A stretch of 64,000 nucleotides of DNA from Prochilodus magdalenae. Lineage: Eukaryota; Chordata; Actinopteri; Characiformes; Prochilodontidae. Position numbers and translations under genes: made by a program. Positions within the stretch are counted from its first letter, which is position 1, and each line of letters starts with the position of its first letter. The notes under the pieces are model-generated. The model saw only the letters and a program-made list of their open reading frames with translations, had not been told where the DNA came from and searched no databases. Positions 59,632 through 64,000 of this stretch are shown one piece after another. The stretch covers positions 552,501 to 616,500 of the forward strand of contig JAMWET010007206.1 of NCBI GenBank assembly GCA_024036415.1, in the 5' to 3' direction.

Positions 59632-60153
59632 TTGTCCGTACCCCTCCCCTCTTCCGGGGCACAACACCTTGCGTGTTCGTTTGGATGGAAAGAGTCGCAG
59701 ACAAGTGGAGTGGAGTTGAAAGCAAACCAAAGTATTTAATTAACAATACTGGATCCAGGAGAACCAATACATTCAAGACAGTTTTACAGCCGTCCCAAAG
59801 CAAAGTTCTGACCCCGTTCCGATCTGACTCCATGTTTATACCCCAAATGACGTGAAACCTGCCGATGAGGCGTTTCTACAGATTAGCTCATGTTAATATG
59901 CATAATTTCATGTGTTAGTACTCAGTTTCACGTGTCTGACTCTACCATCATGCTTGACCTTGAGTGTGTTTTTGTATTCTCTAAGAATTGGACAGTGTGG
60001 CATTCTCTATGTGCGTGTGCGTCACCCCCCGCTTTGAGGCAGCTGCAGGTTAGGGAGTTACCCACACATAGAGAGAAGGCCGCTTTGTCCGTCTTCAATC
60101 TCCTCTGTATAAATTCAGTTCGTACAGAGTGCACCAGTCGATGATTGATAACA
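59632..60153. mobile_element. Possible solo LTR
   Basis: About 520 bp beginning TGTTGTCCGTACCCC and ending GATTGATAACA, that is TGTT...AACA ends, placed directly after a Tc1-like remnant. A TATAAA-like CTGTATAAATTC lies near 60107. No clear target duplication or primer-binding site is seen, so this is tentative. Confidence 0.3.
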
Positions 60154-61549
60154 GTGAGTTACAAACATGCAGTGGCCTCATCTCTCATTCCCATGAACAA
60201 AAATGCCTTTAAGCGTGAGTAACATGCCATACAATAGAAGTCTATATGTTATATGTTAATATGTCTTAGGAGTAAATATCATGTGAGTACTGGTTAATCT
60301 TCTATATAGATGCATATAAAATACAAGCTTTCACACAATGACTATGTAGTTGTGAATGCTAAGTTAAGTAATCATTATTTAAGGATAATTCGTCAACAAA
60401 CACAAGGTATAATAAACATTTTTACAACATAGGTGAGCTTATTTTTAACAGTAGGGTGATGACCACAGCCTTTTCCCATCTTTCTATCATGTACTGGAAC
60501 CCGTACCTTGACCAGGCTACCGATAATAATGACCAACGCCTTGCCAGTGGAACGCACCATTAATCAGAAGTGCGCTTCACCAGTCTTCCTCTTCCACTAT
60601 GTCAGAACATCGTTCTAACACCACGAGTGAAGTTTTCCAATTAGAAAGATATCTCTGTCTGTATTGCCTCCCACTTTGAACTGTTAATTGATTCCGGAAG
60701 TCATAAGCGTGAGTTGGAAATCGTCTATTTGAAATAAACAGAAAGGCGGATGGCAGGAAATAGTCTGATGAACAGAAATGGAAACATTTCAAGCGACCCG
60801 CATGTATTTTTGTTCCCCTTTGTAGTCTACGTCGATCTTCCTAGGCCGAGCGGAAAGCACTTACCTGGAAATCAAAGCAGATCGAGGCGGAATAGGAGAG
60901 GGGGGCCCTTTTAATAAACCTAATTATAGCAGTGTGTCGGCTACACGGAAGACAAGCTGTCATGGTGGGGAAATAACTCCTGTTTGAAGCGCAATCAGCG
61001 CTTCGTTCTCTCATTAGCTTCACCCTCCCCGTCCGCAGCGAGCCATCAGCTGCCTAACCAGAACAGATCAAGAACAAATAGTTCGTTTAGCGGCTTGGTG
61101 GTGAACCTAGCTGACTTGAAGCGGGCTTCGCTTTTCTGTTGCACCTGCTCTGCGGTGCGAGACAGAAACCGCAGCGCTCTGAAGCCCCAATCAACTTCCC
61201 AGCACGACACCTGACGTGTACAAATGTTCAGGCCAGAATTTCTGGAGGAGGCCAGCTGTATTGTCAGCTAAGGTCATGCAGCTTTCTTTTGCCAGGAGCT
61301 ACGTTCTTTTGTGGAGGACACAGAGTACTGGCCAAAGTCGGAACACCTACTCAGAGACGCACCTGTTTGCTCATGGCATTCTCACAAGCAACTTCTCCCA
61401 TGGAGCTACCGGAGCTTTATCTTGAGGAGGTTCTGAGATGTTTCCTCAGCAGGCTACATGATCTTCTACTGGGTTTGTCCTAGGGTTTTAAGCATCCAAC
61501 AGTCTGAGAGGAAGCTCCCTGGACAAAAATGAATCACCTTGCAGGTGGT
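60154..61549. other. Unique intron 3 sequence
   Basis: No repeat is recognised. 60580-61210 has balanced composition and some CpGs. Open frames up to 114 codons lack any family match. Confidence 0.35.
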
Positions 61550-61690
61550 AGAAACTTCAGGCTCCTGCAGATGGTGCTGAAGGAGGATGATGGGGCTGTA
61601 AATACCTGTGGGGTGTGAGTGGTGGGATTTCTAGGTTGAGAAGAGGTGGTATAGTGACTGTCTCATTCCATATATCCATATGATGGATGA
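61550..61690 (+). mobile_element. Tc1-like (family B) end fragment
   Basis: GGCTCCTGCAGATGGTGCTG through AGAAGAGGTGGTATAGTG matches the starts at 62721 and 63199. It is truncated where a family A fragment begins. Confidence 0.6.
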
Positions 61691-61699
61691 GACCCCCAC

Positions 61700-61925
61700 T
61701 GCTGATCCATCACTGCTCACTGAATGTCTGCAGTCGTGGCTGTTGGGTCAGTCAGGTACAGCGATAAGGCCCATCCTTGCTTAAGTCATGTGTGGCTAAG
61801 CGTGAAGTTTGACTCGCATGGGATTCGTATGTCTCTCAATGCCACACCTACCCACCAAGTTTAATTCTTGTCGGTGGATTCCTTCCGAGTGCAACAATTT
61901 GTGCAACTATTCTGTTGATGATGGT
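61700..61925 (-). mobile_element. Tc1-like (family A) end fragment, minus strand
   Basis: From ATCACTGCTCACTGAATGTC to GCAACTATTCTGTTGATGAT it matches the terminal portion of the family. There is no transposase beyond the first few codons. Confidence 0.65.
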
Positions 61926-62545
61926 ATTCATGCCATATATAGGAGCAAATATGACATAATTTTTCACAATAGTGCTAGAACGTCTAGTTAGCTAGAACGT
62001 TCACTCGTGGTATAGAGATTCACCGTGCTAAGTACTGTAGTTTGGATGTATAAGAGGATGCACTGTTTCCCTAAGACTGACGCTAATTCAGTATCTCTGC
62101 TAGGCCTCAGTTTAAGCTGTACCCTCTGTTGGGTGGGGGTGGAGGGCGGGGGTGATTGGAGAGCAGCAAAGACGACGGTTGCTGAAAAAAAGAATCACAC
62201 ACTTCACAGGCCTGCCTTGCTGTGATCACTACAGACTCTGCATAATATGGCCAGATTAAGTGACTTCAAACATGTTTCTGCCTTTCCCCTCTGCCTGCTG
62301 GAAGAGCCAGAATTTCCATTTTCCTTCAATTAAACAGAGCAGAGGCATTTGAAGTTCAGCACAGGCTCGCCTCACATTCCGAGCGAGAGAGCTGATATGA
62401 AAAGGCACGTTCGGCATAGCCGGAGAGAAGCGGCTCAGACCCCCTACCGCTCTTAGGGACAGCACTTTCTGACAGATTTCTCCAGCACAATGGCGTGTGT
62501 GTTTTTCAGGAAATCCAAAGCACTGCAAAGCCAAATCCCCAGACT
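61926..62545. other. Unique intron 3 sequence
   Basis: No recognisable feature. Confidence 0.35.
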
Positions 62546-63010
62546 TTTAGCGCTATAGTACACACAGAGTTTCTGGGACTGATGCAAAACGAAGACCTGT
62601 ACCAGAGCAAACCAACTACAATGGTGCTTTGTATGTGTAGTAGTTAGGGGTGTCAATTCAGATGGCAACACAATTAATCAAAGCATCTTACTCATTTTCC
62701 CATGCATGTTTAATGGGGTAGGCTCCTGCAGATGGCGCTGTACAAGGATGATGGGGCTATAAATACGTGCTGGTGTGAGTGACGGGATCCATAGATTGAG
62801 AAGAGGTGGTACAATGCAGTGAATGTCTCGTTCCATGTGTGGAAAACGGCTCCAGTGCAGATGTTAATGACTGGCTAAAAGAAGTGACTGAGCATTTGGG
62901 TGCGCCCATGACTATAGTGTGAAGGAAGTAGCTGAATCTACAGGTGTATGGAAGTGGACTGTCATACGGGCTAAAATCCTAGTCTACAGGAAACGTGTCA
63001 GGGAAGGCAT
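62546..63010 (+). repeat. Local duplication copy 1, including a Tc1-like (family B) left end
   Basis: TAGTGCTATAGTACACACAG-type sequence, TAGTAGTTAGGGGTGTCAA and GGGGTAGGCTCCTGCAGATG are repeated in the same order from 63048. The plus strand carries VKEVAESTGVWKWTVI, a Tc1-type helix-turn-helix remnant, at about 62920-62967. Confidence 0.75.
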
Positions 63011-63047
63011 CCACCAAATCTGCATGTGTGGATGCCCAGACTTTTAG

Positions 63048-63366
63048 TGCTAGAGTACATACAGAGTAAAGACCCATACAAGAGCAAACTAACCACACAG
63101 GGGTCTTGTATTCGTAGTAGTTAGGGGTGTCAACTCTGACTGTAACACAATTAATCACTGCATCTTAATCATTTTTCCATGCATGTTTAATGGGGTAGGC
63201 TCCTGCAGATGGCGCTGTAGGAGGATGATGGGGCTATAAATACCTGCAGGGTTGAAATGACGGGATCCATAGATTGAGAAGAGGTGGTACAGTGTAGGGA
63301 ATGTCTCGTTCCATGTGTGGAAAACGGCTCCAGAGCAGATGTTAATGATTGGCTAAAAGGAGCGAC
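63048..63366 (+). repeat. Local duplication copy 2, including a Tc1-like (family B) left end
   Basis: The partner of 62546-62890 at an offset of roughly 475-500 bp. It stops at GGCTAAAAGGAGCGAC, just before the helix-turn-helix segment present in copy 1. Confidence 0.75.
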
Positions 63367-64000
63367 TTTTAGCCTTTTTTTTTTACTGGGACAGTAGCAT
63401 GCTTATCTGTTTGGCATCACCTTTTCTTTTAACATCGCTGAATAATTGACAGGAGTTTTGTACTGCAGACAATCCAGTCTTACACTTACGCTCTATGATT
63501 ACACAGTCATGCTTATGTACAGCATGCAGAATGTTTTGAAGGCCCCTGAAAGAGTTTTGTTTCGCCATCTACCTAGTCAGATTTCCAATCCACCTTAAAT
63601 GGCCCTGCAGTTGCATCTAAAACTGTGCACGGCCATGTTACATTGAAACTGAAACCTTATGACCATTACTGGTCATGTACACTCGTTCCAGGAACCTTGG
63701 GACAGGAGCATGTTTACCATTGTTGGGCATCTCCTGTACTTTTAACGCCAGTGAATAGTTGTCACGGGGCAGATCATACAAACCGATTAGGTTTCAGAAT
63801 GGCATTTCTTCTGTTATCCAAGACTTTTGCTGTCACTTTTTGAGCGCAGCAGTCTTATACTTGCGCTCTGTGATTACACAGCCATGCTCCTGTAATGCTT
63901 GCAGTATGTTTTAGAGGTCCCTGAAAGAGTTTTGTTTTGCCAGCGACCTAGTCAGATTTCCATTCCACCTTAACCGGCTCTGCAGTTACATTCTGACAGG
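63367..64000. repeat. Diverged tandem duplication at the window edge
   Basis: 63466-63615 (CAGTCTTACACTTACGCTCT ... CTGAAAGAGTTTTGTTTCGCC ... CCAATCCACCTTAAATGG) recurs at 63850-64000, about 383 bp apart, with roughly 10-15% divergence. It may be two ends of an unrecognised transposon, because the same CCATTCCACCTTAA motif occurs near 17233. Confidence 0.6.

Larger units (their letters stand above)
48942..64000 (+). other. gria1: gria1 intron 3 (5' part; runs off the right edge)
   Basis: It begins with a gtagcc donor in phase 1. At least 15 kb of intron follows with no match to the next expected receptor exon (residues after YDxDRG, beginning G-L/Y-S-x-L-Q in the family). Repeats and unique blocks within it are listed separately. 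Confidence 0.85.

Overview
The window looks like teleost fish genomic DNA, probably an otophysan (characiform- or catfish-like) species; that rank is a guess from the repeat families. It holds one recognisable gene, the 5' part of an AMPA-type glutamate receptor subunit gene, gria1, on the plus strand. Three coding exons are visible: exon 1 at 26706-26805 (signal peptide), exon 2 at 27110-27244 and exon 3 at 48702-48941. They join in one phase-1 reading frame of 158 codons plus one base. The peptide matches GluA1 rather than GluA2, GluA3 or GluA4, and both introns have GT/AG ends. Exon 4 and everything after it lie beyond the right edge.

Layout. 1-26100 is 5' flanking DNA: a degenerate telomere-like G-rich array (206-1830), Tc1-like transposon remnants, tRNA-derived SINEs, LTR-like pieces, a duplicated ORF-bearing segment (18043-19760), and a very large ACT/ATT-based satellite (22010-25830, with related sequence to about 26100). 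The satellite ends several hundred bases before the first coding exon. 26330-26900 is the CpG-rich promoter, 5' leader and exon 1 region, with a 47-bp GA tract. Intron 1 is 304 bp.

Intron 2 (21,457 bp) holds nested inverted repeats (28770-29610), a 17-copy 81-bp minisatellite with no net length change (32085-33475), a fold-back Tc1/mariner-type element inserted in an older Tc1-like copy (35113-35900), several SINEs, and a duplicated segment in which one copy carries a SINE and the other keeps the empty site (40230-41550). The visible part of intron 3 (48942-64000) holds a 1.3-kb TG-rich satellite, another Tc1-like transposase remnant, a 1-kb 21-bp minisatellite, a CpG-rich unique block with a strong 49-nt hairpin (56449-56497), and locally duplicated Tc1-like ends carrying CTCF-like motifs.

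Most long open frames are by-products of repeats whose periods are multiples of three (21, 81, 366 bp) or of TG/CA tracts; I do not consider them genes. I found no tRNA, rRNA, CRISPR array or intact transposase. No new protein-coding system is evident. The most notable items are repeat architectures, nested insertions, upstream ORFs overlapping the gria1 start, and candidate regulatory sites.
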